Of a DNA stretch of 64,000 bases, positions 35,477-46,326 are shown piece after piece. Made by a program: the position numbers and the translations under genes. How positions within the stretch are numbered: position 1 is the first letter of the stretch; the number at the start of each line of letters is the position of its first letter. The notes beneath the pieces are model-generated. The model made no database searches. It was not told the origin of the DNA and saw only the letters and a list, made by a program, of their open reading frames with translations. The stretch is from positions 17,157,501 to 17,221,500 of the forward strand of contig JAZHRO010000054.1 in assembly GCA_037157565.1 (NCBI GenBank), given 5' to 3'. The stretch is from Thalassia testudinum. Lineage: Eukaryota; Streptophyta; Magnoliopsida; Alismatales; Hydrocharitaceae.

Positions 35477-36204
35477 CTGAGGGAATTATCCTAGGACATC
35501 TCATCTCTAAAAAAGGCATCCAAGTTGATCGAGCCAAGGTGAATCTGATTTCCAAACTCCCCATGCCTAGATCGGTCAAAGACATCCAATCCTTTCTGGG
35601 GCACGTTGGTTTTTACCGTCAATTCATTCCCGATTTTTCAAAAATCGCACGCCCCCTGGCTAATCTTCTATCTAAGGATGCCCCCTTTGAAATTTCCGAG
35701 GAGTACACTCATGCATTTGAGATCCTATGTGATCTAGTTGCCCAAGCACCTATCCTGCAGTCTCCGGATTGGTCTCAACCCTTTGAGATCATGTGTGATG
35801 CATCTGATTATGCTGTAGGTGCGGTACTTGGGCAGAAATAAATGGGAAACTCGTGATCATCTACTACGCAAGTAAAACACTTGACGATGCTCAATGTAAC
35901 TACACGGTTACTGAGAAATAGCTGCTGGCTGTAGTATTTGGCCTGAAAAAATTCAGATCATATCTTCTGGGCTCCCGTGTCATTATATACTCGGATTACA
36001 CCGCAGTGAGGCACCTTCTCGCGAAGAACGACGCGAAACCTCAACTAATCCGATGGATCTTGCTATTGAAAGAATTCGATCTCGAGATTCGTGGTAAGGT
36101 GGGAAAGCAGAACGTGATAGCTGACATTTGTCCGTCTTCCTTCTTCAGTCATCAACCCGTCTTGTCTGATCACCGAGCATTTTCTAGACGAGCACCTGCT
36201 ACCA
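35477..36204 (+). pseudogene. pol: RT end and RNase H (element 1)
   Basis: RT connection: GHLISKKGIQVDRAKVNLI, SFLGHVGFYRQFIPDFSKIA. RNase H: MCDASDYAVGAVLG, a one-base loss near 35840, then the conserved ELLAVVF with its catalytic Glu codon replaced by TAG (35919-35921), IYSDYTAVRHLL, LIRWILLLKEFDLEIR. Sequence resembling the post-RNase H segment (DEHLLP in another frame) ends at 36204. Integrase is absent. Confidence 0.88.
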
Positions 36205-37881
36205 TAAAAAGTTGGATCGATTTGGACCTCATTTGCACCTACTTTATATTCTAGTCCTCAAATTTCAGAATCCTTTCAATCTGGTCCAAAAAAATTACTT
36301 TTAGATCCTTTTCTTGCATAACAATCCCTAGCTGACGTCACACTATCGTCAGCTCTCTTCCTCCTCGCCTCACCCTTGACCGACATTTCTACCGAGCTTT
36401 GCGCTCGATTTGCGGCCACCTCAGCCACCAGCTGACCGTAACTCCTCAAGATAAATTCTTCCTCTCCTCATTCCGCGCCCGCTGGTGGTTGTTTTGCCAT
36501 CATTAGATGCCTCTACAATTCGTTATCTCTGGTCAACGCAGGCGCAGCTGTTGTGAGTTAGGTCGAGCTTTTCTAGCAACCATAGGCCCTCTGAAGCGTG
36601 GAGACTCGCCTATAAAGGCTCGCAAGGTCTTTTCGAAGCTACTCGTCCGGAAATCGTGTCGTTCCTCCCCCTCTCCTTCCTTGGGTGACGCCATTGACGA
36701 ACCTTGAAGTTTCCCCCAACTCCTCTCTTTGCCGACTTTTGCCCCCAAATAAGGCCACGGCTTGCTTCGAAGGTTCCTCGCTGTGCTCCCTACCATTAAA
36801 CACAACCATTCCACCTCTTCCTCGGCTTCAATTTCGACCTCGATTCCTCGCCGGAGCTACTTCGTCGTCTTCGGTATCCTCTTCTCCTTTCATCTAATTA
36901 GTTTAGGGTTATTGATTTTTTAGTTTAGCTTTAGCTTTAGGGACTCTCGATTTCGTCTTTCAATCAACTATGCCCTCGCCGTCACCGAACACCCACAATT
37001 TGGAGCTCCAACGAGCTTCATCGCCACACCTCCATACACGGCCATCCCCCCAATAGAATTAGGGCTTTGCTTCGAGGCTTCACCCTGAAGCTTTTACACC
37101 AGACACGAGGTTAAACGACCTTGTTTTCTGTTCGCAAGCCATTACCAGAGCCGCGTTGTCTTCTCCACCTACGACAGGTTCCCACACCTCCATCATTGCC
37201 TCAATCTTCAGTCCGCCACTACCATCAAGTCAGTGACTCATCAACGACTATATCACCCCGTTGTCGTCCCCATCCAATAAGCAAATCTTAACTCCAGCGA
37301 GTCTCCAGCGTGGATTGTTGGCTATGAAGGAGAAAGGAAGAAGAAAAGGTCCAAGGACCTTCTTATAGAAAAAGGACCTATTGGCAAACATTATTAGGGA
37401 CCTAACTACAATTTCAGGGACCAAAGTGAAATAGCTCAAGGGCATATTTGAAAATATTATTGATTTCATTTCAAAGTTTGTTTATAAGTGTTTCTAAATG
37501 CCTTATCTTGTCAACCATTCTTATTATTGCTCATTTGTGACTAATTAAGTGAATACTTGATCAATATTTAGTTATTAATTTTTATTGAGCATTAAATAAT
37601 TTTTGTAATAACATTTCTTGCATTTGATTTCATCGCTTTAATTTGTATAGTAAAGTGCCATTGTGAACTTGTTTAATTTTCAAGCTTAACTTCGTATTAC
37701 GAGTTCACCCAAGTAAATTGTAAATAATTTAGATAATGGTAATTGCATATTTTGTTGCTCCAGGAGACAACCTCAAGATACCTTTAATTCAAGTAATAAA
37801 TTTTAAATGTTAATTACACTTCTATCAACTATATTACAATGCAGCGATTTTTAAAAGAACACAGTAAAAGCTGTTTAACAA
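36205..37881 (+). mobile_element. Family 3 LTR, 5'-truncated
   Basis: Begins inside the LTR at AAAAAGTTGGATCGATTTGGACC, comparable with about 53794 in the fuller copy. Contains CCCTAGCTGACGTCA, TATAAAG (36611), the late block GGTCCAAGGACCTTC (37348), and the end CTATATTACAATGC...GTTTAACA. Frames at 36507-36897 are LTR sequence. Confidence 0.7.
36611..36617 (+). promoter_or_regulatory. LTR TATA box
   Basis: TATAAAG in the context CTCGCCTATAAAGGCTCG, at the same relative place as 54175 and 45177 in other family 3 LTRs. Confidence 0.55.
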
Positions 37882-38633
37882 TATAGGCTTCATGATCTTC
37901 ACAAGTCGCATGCACAACCATGTTTCAAGGTGTTGGAGAAATGTTCATAAATATGGTAGGTTCATATATTCTAAATTCATTACAGTCGATTCCCTTGGGG
38001 TACTATGTTGATCTAGTCCGAACTTCCGAGGCTGTCTTTGGGAAGCCGTGCGTGCTTTTGCGGAGTTGAATGATATCTATAGGTTCCTCTGGGTGGTTGA
38101 TTGTGCACTCAAATTGTCGACTAGCACCCTTCTTGAGCTTCGTCACAAATTGTTGATGTGGTTGAGAGTTCGAGATTGGGGAGTACGTGGGCCCTCGCAA
38201 TGCCAACTCCATTGTCAGGAGGAAGAGTCGATCGGACATATGTTTTTTAATTGTAATTTCACTTCTAATGTGTGGAGTCGTCTTTACCTTAATTTGAAAT
38301 TAAAGCACCTACCAGGTAGATCATTACCCAAGTTGTCAAATCAACATTGAACCGTGGTGGATGCCTGCCTGAGTCAAATCCGCCAATTGCTTCATGCTAC
38401 TGTGTGCCAAATCCAGAAGGAATGCAATGTAAGGATATACGTGGGAGTTTGTGGTACAGAGTCTAACGTACATGAATCCATTTTTACATTCATTCCTATG
38501 TAAATAATTATATTTGTAATTTGTTTTCCCATCGTGGGATATGTCTGAAGGCTGTTGGGTTATTCTGTGGTAATGTATCCGTTAAATTTCTTTGGATAAA
38601 TTTATCATTTTTTACTAAAGAAAAAAAGAACCG
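37882..38633 (+). pseudogene. L1-type LINE, 3' end fragment
   Basis: The frame at 38048-38350 reads like the zinc-binding domain that follows plant L1 reverse transcriptases: LRHKLLMWLRVRDWG, then QCQLHCQEEESIGHMFFNC (Cys/His pattern C-x3-C...H-x4-C) and NVWSRL. It breaks at 38350. A short A-rich tail (AAAGAAAAAAAG, about 38617-38628) ends the element, as expected after target-primed insertion. RT and endonuclease parts are absent, so it is 5'-truncated. It could instead be a decayed host RNase H/zf-RVT gene, which derives from the same source. Confidence 0.65.
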
Positions 38634-40358
38634 GAGAAAGCTCCGACGGTAGGAGCGGTAAATGGTGCCGAAGCCGGGGATCGTCGGTGGAAGGTCCAAG
38701 ATGGAATCTCTCAGCATATCTTTCATTAAATGCATTTCTGTCTTTGCTGGAGCAATTCACCCAGGTACCTCAGTTTCACGTTGCGGAGTTTGTCCCGGGG
38801 GGCAGCATTAATTGCTGGATTTGACGCCCCTTTTCTGATTGGCCGGGTGAAGAGCGTAGGTCAAAACTTTGAAAATAGCTTACATTTTCTATCCAATATA
38901 TCGATTTCCTGCCTCTCGTCGTACGCTCTTGCTCTGCGATAATTGTTAACCATCATGTGGAAAATATGTTAAATTAGCCATCCGTTTACGGGAGGAAAGG
39001 AAAATTAAAAAAAAAAAGGAAAGAGAGAAAAAAGAATCTACTTACCCTTAGTTGAACAGTGCATTTACCATATTACCGGTTGTACACTTTGTCTGAAGGA
39101 TGAAATTAATTGTCACTTGTATGGATAGTCAAGCTGTCACCCTCCAACTCCCCTCCCGTTCCGGCCCATTTGTGGAACAACAGACTTCACCCTTTGACTT
39201 ACGTGGAGGGAGGGGCCTAAGAGGGCTTGGCTTGGATACGCTGAAGGACGGCAGCTCCCATTTTGATGGCATGACCAAGGATGGAAAGATGGTGAAGCTG
39301 AAAGCTACGGTGAGGTGCATATGCATGCATGCATGCGGCAGGGGCATTTCGGTCACTTGATGATGAGTGCCATGAAAAAACTAAGGCAACATTGTGATGT
39401 GGATTGGTTGCTGAGTCTAACACATGGCAGACAATATCGTTTCTGGCGTGGCAATATCGCGATGGGAATGATAGCAATTATCGCAACCCCCAAAACAGAA
39501 AGATAAAACGTCATAATGGGATATGCCTCAGCTGGCGTAGGGTCACGCAGTTACGTGATAGACAATTTGTAGTGGTGACCTTTAACTATTTTCAAGGAAT
39601 ATTAAAGAAATCACTGCCACCTTTTGTACTTGTCCATTCCTTTCAGTGAACGTCCCCCATGCCTCTTCATCCAATCTCAAACCCAAACATTTTTTCGCGA
39701 TATCTTTTCATGTGCGTCAAAAATGGGAAATTGAGTAAATCTTTATTTTGTATATGCGAGTCCAAGTATTACGAGGCTTACATGGAGAGGAGAAAAATCA
39801 AAATAAGGGAAGAGGAAAGAAAGGAAAGAGACAATTCTACGAACTCCTTGCATGCAATGGATAGAATATAATTGGATACAAAAAAAAAAAAATCTTTTTG
39901 TTAATGGATGCGAAGTTGTGAATTATATAGATGCTCAAAATAAATACGTGCTAACAAGTAAAAAAGATGTTCCCCTTGCGGTCTAGGTACATATATTATT
40001 TTAGTACAAAACAAGGATGTATATATTTGCTCCCTTTCGTCCCTGAACTGTGATCTCTCTCTCCATGTGGTTGGTTGGCCATTTAGTAGCGAATTCCTGG
40101 GCTCTTGAAAAATTATGATCCAGGAAAAAATTAAGGGTGCTGACAGTGTTTTTTTTTTCTTTTAAGAAAAAGACGAAGTCTATGCAATTATCTCTTGAGG
40201 AAATTAATCGGCCAGCTCTCTTTGAACTTATTAGGATTCTTATTCCATGTTTATCAAAGAAGATCGCAGCTATCACCTCCGTGATTGGGAATTCATGGGA
40301 GAGAGAGAGGAGGAATACCAAGATGATGTTCTTTTTGTAATCATATTTTATTGGTGGG
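38634..40358. other. No gene recognised
   Basis: Less repetitive-looking than its surroundings. Frames at 39100-39360 and 39404-39649 have no domain I recognise. A CATGCATGCATGCATG run lies at about 39319-39334. It may be low-copy intergenic DNA. Confidence 0.45.
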
Positions 40359-40459
40359 ATATATATATATATATATATTGAAAAAAATGCATGCATTCTT
40401 ACCTACTAAGATTAAATAATAAAAAAATTTTGTGTATATATATATATATATATATATAT
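40359..40459. repeat. Paired TA microsatellites
   Basis: (AT)n at 40359-40378 and (TA)n at 40435-40459, separated by 56 bp with an ATGCATGCAT string. Confidence 0.9.
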
Positions 40460-41108
40460 CGTTTTTCACACTAACAAACCCTCACCTTCCTTCCTCTTCC
40501 TTTCCCTCCTCATCCACCTCACCTTTCCCTCTCTTTCTTCTACGACTACCCCTTTCCTCCCCACCACCACCTAAGCCACCTCCGTCTAACTCCTACCACC
40601 ACTACCTCAATTGCCACTGTAGCTTATTCCAATCCTCCTTCCTCCTCTCCTATCTTCTTCCTCCTCAATCTAGTCCTCCCTCCTCCTCAACTTGCAACCC
40701 GACCTCATCGGCTTCCCCTCTAACCTCCTCCAACTTCTTCCTCCCCCTCTACCTTGGGAGGTGTCCCTCCCCCCATCCCTTCACCACTATCCACCTCTTC
40801 CTCCTCTCCCCATACCTCCCTTCCTTCCCTTTCCCACTGTCCTCCTCCTCCTCATCCTGACCTCAGACAACCGCTCCAATCCTTGCCACTATCCACCCCC
40901 TCCTCATCACCATCCTCCTCCATCTCCTATCCCCATCCCTCCCCTCCTTTTCCCCCGCCAAGGCCATCCACTCCCCCCTTCCTCTCCTTATTCTCCTTTT
41001 GTCACACCCCCACTTCCATAGCTCTCCCTCCTACACATGAACAATTCAATCCACATCCCCCCCCCCCCCCCTCCCCGCCTCCCCTACAACCCCTTTGGAA
41101 GGGTATAT
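40460..41108. repeat. C/T-biased low-complexity region
   Basis: About 650 bp dominated by C, T and A with very few G, ending with a run of at least 14 C near 41063. Pro/Ser/Leu-rich frames in several registers (40432-40860, 40692-41021, 40754-41119) come from composition and none has a domain. Confidence 0.75.
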
Positions 41109-41630
41109 CCATCAAATGATGCAACTTTAGATGAGTATGTATGCAATTGGTAAGTATATGGGGGTGCAAATGTAATTAGTCATGTATTTAGGGGCATCAA
41201 TGAAAATTTTCCATTATTATTATTATTTTGCAAAGGATGCTGAAAACACTAGATGCTTGTTATTGTAACCCTAGCCACAGGCCTTTGATAGAATGATAAT
41301 AGCATAACGACGAATAAGAATAATAATACATATACTCTATTTATACTCATAAACTTACCTATATTATGCAGCATTGAATGTTAATACCCTCCTATCCTTG
41401 CGCCTCCTACACGCCCCCCCCCCCCCTACAAACCCCACCAATTTCCAAATTTCAAACAATGGCTATAAAAGGAGGTTCTGCCTCAACCATCCACCCCATC
41501 CCATTCCACCATCTGGGCCACACCCCACCCCTCACAAGTGACATCACTGGCATGACAAACCCGCTTGGAGACAACAACGTTAGCACGATAATGATATTGC
41601 TATGACGATAGAGCTACATCACAACAATGA
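41109..41630. other. No gene recognised
   Basis: Contains an ATT-repeat stretch (41212-41227) and a second C run (about 41417-41430). Confidence 0.4.
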
Positions 41631-42231
41631 AGCTGTAGCGAGGTTGCTTCCAGACCAGCAACCCCTCACCCCCAATGGTTAAAAATGGTTGCCGACTACA
41701 AGCTCTGGCATGCGGTCCGCAATGGTGAGCTTCCCCATGTGATCATCTCCGATGAGCTTTTCCACCCACCACCACACTCTCTATCACCTCGAGAGGCCCC
41801 CTCCATTGTACGGTTGGTGACGACAACAAAAAGGACAGTTTATCAATAACTGTCACCATTATAAGTTAGCGACGGGTATACCACAGTCCTAAACAGCCCT
41901 TCCAAGAAACCAAAACCCTAAAGGCTATCAGTGATGGTTTTTAAGTAACTGATGCTACTGTAGCTATCGGCAACAATTTCTAAACTGTCTAAATAGAACC
42001 ATTCATGTTTTCAAGGATGGTTAACAAGAAAATCATCGACACAATAATTTAACAACCATTCCAAAAATCGTCACCAAATACTATCCACTAGAATGGTTAT
42101 GACCCACTTAGCAACACTTATTAGCAGCAATTTAAATTAAAATCGTCACTCAAAGTTCCTTTAGCGACAATTAGAAAAATTTACAACCCATTGTCGAAAA
42201 CCCGTCCCAAAATGCACCTTTTATAGTAGTG
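41631..42231 (-). mobile_element. CACTA (En/Spm-type) transposon end
   Basis: The minus strand from 42231 reads CACTACTATAAAAGGTGC, a typical CACTA terminus. About 400 bp of subterminal sequence with repeated short motifs follow: GCGAC, CGTCAC and TTGTCG strings, and AACCATTC/GAATGGTT in both orientations. The opposite CACTA end was not found to the left, so the element is truncated or its far end is unrecognisable. The left boundary is arbitrary. Confidence 0.6.
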
Positions 42232-42329
42232 CAATGCCTCCCACCATAATCCTCCTCCTAACATCTGCAACTCATGACATCTCCACCACAACCCTCAACA
42301 ATGACCTCCTCACCAATCACCCCCAATAT

Positions 42330-43100
42330 CTCCGGGTAACATGCATGCTAACACTTTTCGATGAGGAAAAGTTCTTCGAAAGGCCCAACCAAAAAGGGGC
42401 CAACAAAGGCCCATAAAGGCCAAAGAATACAAGCCCAACAATGGAATACGAGACTAACGAAAGTAATAAAGGTCGACTGGCCACTTGAGGCAGGTAGACC
42501 ATCTACCCAACAAAGCTTCCCCAATAGAGGGACCCGACAACAAAAGCCAGATGGGCATCCGATTGAATAGCTTAAAATGCCCATCAAATAGGATGGTCAT
42601 AGATTCTAACAAAAGGACTAGCCAAAGCCCCAGAATGAAGGTCAAGCGAGAATGCCTTAATGAAAGATAGGGTAGACAACATCTCATCACCATAATCCCT
42701 ATCAGGCAAGGAGAGCAGGATCAAATGCAGTCATTGCGAGATCCTAGCAACAAACAGATCACACACCAAAAATCTCAGGGTTGTAATTATGGAAGGATAA
42801 TCCCAAAGATGTTGCACTCTGAGAATATCGAGATTGTTGTAGAAAGATAATCTTGAAGATGTCGCACGGTTACGAAAGGGTAATCCCAAGGATCTCAATA
42901 ACAAAGCCTAGTTACCGAGAAGTTTGGGGATGACCTCTATAAAAAGGTAACAGTTGCCGATGTAAGGGGCACGCAACTCTATGAGGGAAAATACTTGTAC
43001 ACTTCATTCTCTTTCTTGCACATACTTAATGAAAACTTTAAGGGTTAAATCCCCTTCCAAAATGTACACCCTATGACAAGGGTGGAACTGGGTTACTAAT
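42330..43100 (+). repeat. Possible LTR of a Tat/Retand-type element
   Basis: A noncoding stretch with repeated GGATAATCCCAA(G/A)GATG units (42797, 42847, 42886), a TATAAAAAG box (42938) and a leader CTCTATGAGGGAAAATACTTGTACACTTCATTC. The arrangement is like Tat-lineage gypsy LTRs, but no PBS or coding region is attached. Frames at 42317-42693 are not supported. Confidence 0.35.
42938..42946 (+). promoter_or_regulatory. TATA box candidate
   Basis: TATAAAAAG in the context ACCTCTATAAAAAGGTAAC. Confidence 0.5.
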
Positions 43101-43199
43101 TTCCTGCATGTTTGCGTGTGATTATTTTCCTTCCTTCATCGAATCCATGTCTTATTTCAAACCCGATAAGATGTTAGTAGAGGGCTTCAATCACTTTTA

Positions 43200-44271
43200 G
43201 AGTGCGATGACATCTACAACTCATAGTATAGGTGCCATAGCATCTCCTCATTAGCTTATCATCTCCCGTTCCTTTATTGTGTTTCGTTCCATAGCATCTA
43301 AGCATGTGATCATGGCATTATCGAATATCATGCTCTCCCTCTTGTATCTTAGTAAATCCTAATGACATTACAATTCAATACTCATGACACCTCAACCACA
43401 AGCACAGTGGCAATAACAGAATTAGCACAAAGAGCAACATCTTCAACGACAACCCTATCATCAAGGCTAGCACCATTAGCCGCAAAATATTTGTACTCTT
43501 TTTTTAATGTGACAATGGCATCCCTTTTGTTGGAAAAAATATAATAAACTACAAAATCTCTTACTTTTCCATGTAGTACATGATGTATGTTAAATAAAGA
43601 TGTTGTAGCATCTTACCATGTTCCTGTAGCATGTAAAATTATTATCTCTATAGGCATTTTTTCTTATTGAATTAATCAATTACTTATGTCCATTTCCACT
43701 TGCTCATTGTCTGATTCCATGGCATTTACACTAACAAATTTATGTAGCACAGTTGAAGAACAATTTAAATGTTGACACCATTGTCTGATAGAAGATGATA
43801 AAAGCATCCTAACCTCATACATTAATTCCTTGAAAAGTTGCCAATGTGATGCAACTTATGCCAGACTTTAACATAAATGCCACTTGCACATTACGTGATG
43901 TCATAGCATCTATTATTAAAAATTGGGCATTTAAAAGTTGACGAACAATTATAAACTTATCACCACCATTTAACCGTAAAGTTGAGACAAACACCTTAGA
44001 GAATGTGCATAACATTGAGAACTTGGCAAAATGATGTTAATGACAACATGTAAATGCCACATGCATTCTTTTTAATGCCATGCCATCTATGTTTCAAAAT
44101 GGTTGGTTAACTTTAAAAACATATTTGAAACTTAACACCACCATCTAACCTTATAGCTAACACCAACACCAGAACCTTGGAAAATGTGCATAGCAATGAA
44201 AAGTTACACAATGATCCTACGGATGCCAAGCGAAAGCCACTTGCATCCTCCTTAATGCCATGACAATCGGT
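43200..44271. repeat. Decayed tandem repeats, left part of the locus
   Basis: Landmark strings CCATGGCATTT (43718), GATGTCATAGCATC (43898), AATGCCATGCCATC (44076) and AATGCCATGACAATC (44254) recur every 176-183 bp. Between them the sequences ACCACCATTTAACCGTAAAG / ACCACCATCTAACCTTATAG and GAGAATGTGCATAACATTGA / GAAAATGTGCATAGCAATGA also repeat. More degraded traces reach back to about 43200. The repeats stop at the family 3 LTR and related repeats resume at 52270. No coding capacity. Confidence 0.7.
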
Positions 44272-45176
44272 TGATGGAATCACCATCATCCTCTATATCT
44301 AGCTCAATGTGGCTAAATTCTAAAGCAAATTTCACCTAATTGATACATTAAAGGGTATAATTCAATTAGAGCTTAATGAAGAGGAATTACGGTAAAAGAG
44401 GTTAATTCTGCTATTTTAATATACAAATATAAATGCACAATAACTAAGAGATGAACTAACGATTAATTAAAGGTCAAATAAACTTAAACTTCGAAAAAGT
44501 GGATTGATATTCAGAAATTTAGGATTACCATTTAAATTGAATGTTAATTCTTAACTAAAAATCCTCATTTTAGCCCCACTTCAATTAAAAGAATTCTGAT
44601 TGAAATAAATATAATCTAAATCTTCTCAAAATCATTCAAAAATATTTCATATGGTTTAAAGTAATCAATTTGACAAAAGTAACCTATTTTGACTTTAAAC
44701 AGAGACCTAGGTAGGTATTTGATATATTTTGGGTCAAAATGTAAATTAACCAATCAAAAATCGTCAAAACCTAAAATTGAAGTCACCATTAAATTTCTTA
44801 GGTCTAAATTAGTTTACCATAAAAATTTAAGTCCATTTAGACATCATCATCACCTACTTTACGTTTTCCTCCTTTAAACCCAGATTCTTCACAATGACCC
44901 CTCTAACTTTTGATTTTTCTTACAAACATGCCCCTTCGACCATCTTATCCACGTATGGTCAGAGCTTCCGTTGTTGGACGCGAAGTTCTTGCGAGTTTGA
45001 TCAAGCAACTTCACTAAACTTGGATGACCTACTCAACGCGTGATTTCGCATGTGTTGGTGGCCTCCACACGGGAAATCCTTACATCCTTTATCGTCACCA
45101 TCAACCCCATTGTCGACCTCCAAACCTGGCCAGTTTGTTCCGCAATGGCCACTGCTTTCCTCACACCCTAAGCACC

Positions 45177-45184
45177 TATAAATA
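45177..45184 (+). promoter_or_regulatory. LTR TATA box
   Basis: TATAAATA in the context GCACCTATAAATACCTGC. Confidence 0.6.
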
Positions 45185-46304
45185 CCTGCTGACCTCATCT
45201 GGTTCTCCTCGTGAAGTCACAGCACGTCTCCACCTCTTTTTCTTCCTTCTCGATGTTATCGTTGCTGAAGACCTTGCAGGTCCTCAATCCCTTCATCTAC
45301 TACCTTATCGCTGAAATTGATAAGGAGCTTTGCTTCGTCACCATCTCCAGAAGCTTCCCACAAAGCTTTAGACCTCTCTAACCTCTCCCTCGTTCCAAAC
45401 TGCATGCCGTACCCTCCTTCTTCATGTTCAGTCGGTCAACATCGCATGCTCTCTAACCTTCTTCATCAACTCCAAGGTATCTGTTAGTTCAACCCCTCAT
45501 AAATAATATTTTGATGATTTTACAAAATAAAGTAAAAGAAATAAAAACATGAAAATAGCATATTTTTTCTCTCTATCATAACAAAATTGTAGGTCTCGCG
45601 AATTTTACAGGACAGATGATCAGGAGCGTGAAGACATATTTTGTCATAGGTCTTAGGCTTTTTATTATATACTTTCAAAATATTGTAATCCTCTTTTTAA
45701 TTAAGTCTAGAGATGTTGTAAAGAGTCCCCAAAGTTAACATACATATAACCGACTTAGGTTCCCTACACTTAGAAAAAATTAGAAACAAAAATCAATACA
45801 CAACACACATATTAGTCGTCCAACTGACTTGTTAGACGTTTGATATTCAACTTAAAGTCGTCTGATCATAAAAAAAGACGACCAATTACCTATAGTCTTG
45901 CCTTTGCATTTTGAACATTTAGGCTCCAGTCGATGCAACCTTCAATCAGATGTCCATAAGTTTACTCAGATGTCCAATATATGAGTCAAACGTCCTTTAA
46001 GCCAACTGTTGAACCCCGGTTACAATTTATTCATCATTCTTTAAGCCCAACGGTCAAATACACTTTTAGATGTCTATACCTGTCTCTAGACATCCAATAT
46101 TGGACCACTGGTCTTATCCTTGGTGAAGATTTGTCATAAATTAAATCTTGCTTTTTTGATTCCCAAGGGAATATTTTAATCTCTTTCCAGATGTCTAGGC
46201 CACTGGATATAGACGTCCATACTGATGTCTGAGCCTTAACATTTAAAACCCTCTTTAGATATGGTCAAAACAGGTCCATAGAATTTTGCTTGGGACTAGA
46301 AAAA

Positions 46305-46320
46305 GCTAGCCATGGAGGTA
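46305..46320 (+). other. Polypurine tract
   Basis: AAAGCTAGCCATGGAGGTA ends right before the LTR start; the preceding TTTTGCTTGGGACTAGAAAA matches 14738-14765 closely. Confidence 0.6.
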
Positions 46321-46326
46321 TCATGG

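Larger units (their letters stand above)
7699..36204 (+). mobile_element. Athila-like Ty3/gypsy element 1, nested and 3'-truncated
   Basis: In order: 5' LTR (7699-10346), tRNA-Asp PBS (10350), leader, gag (11461-11864), an inverted LTR insertion (11865-29804), remaining gag, protease, RT, a family 2 solo LTR insertion (32859-35476), the rest of RT and RNase H, ending at 36204 against a family 3 LTR fragment. Continuity across the first insertion is supported by gag sequence resuming within the same motif and by CGTAC/CATAC target repeats. Continuity across the second is supported by exact CTGAG repeats. Integrase, PPT and 3' LTR are missing, so this is a deleted copy. Lineage call rests on the PBS, the DLGAS-type protease context and the absence of a chromodomain region. 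Confidence 0.8.

Noticed and set aside
40432..41119. Proline-rich frames in three registers
   Set aside because: Explained by G-poor, C/T-rich composition; no start context, domain or splice evidence.
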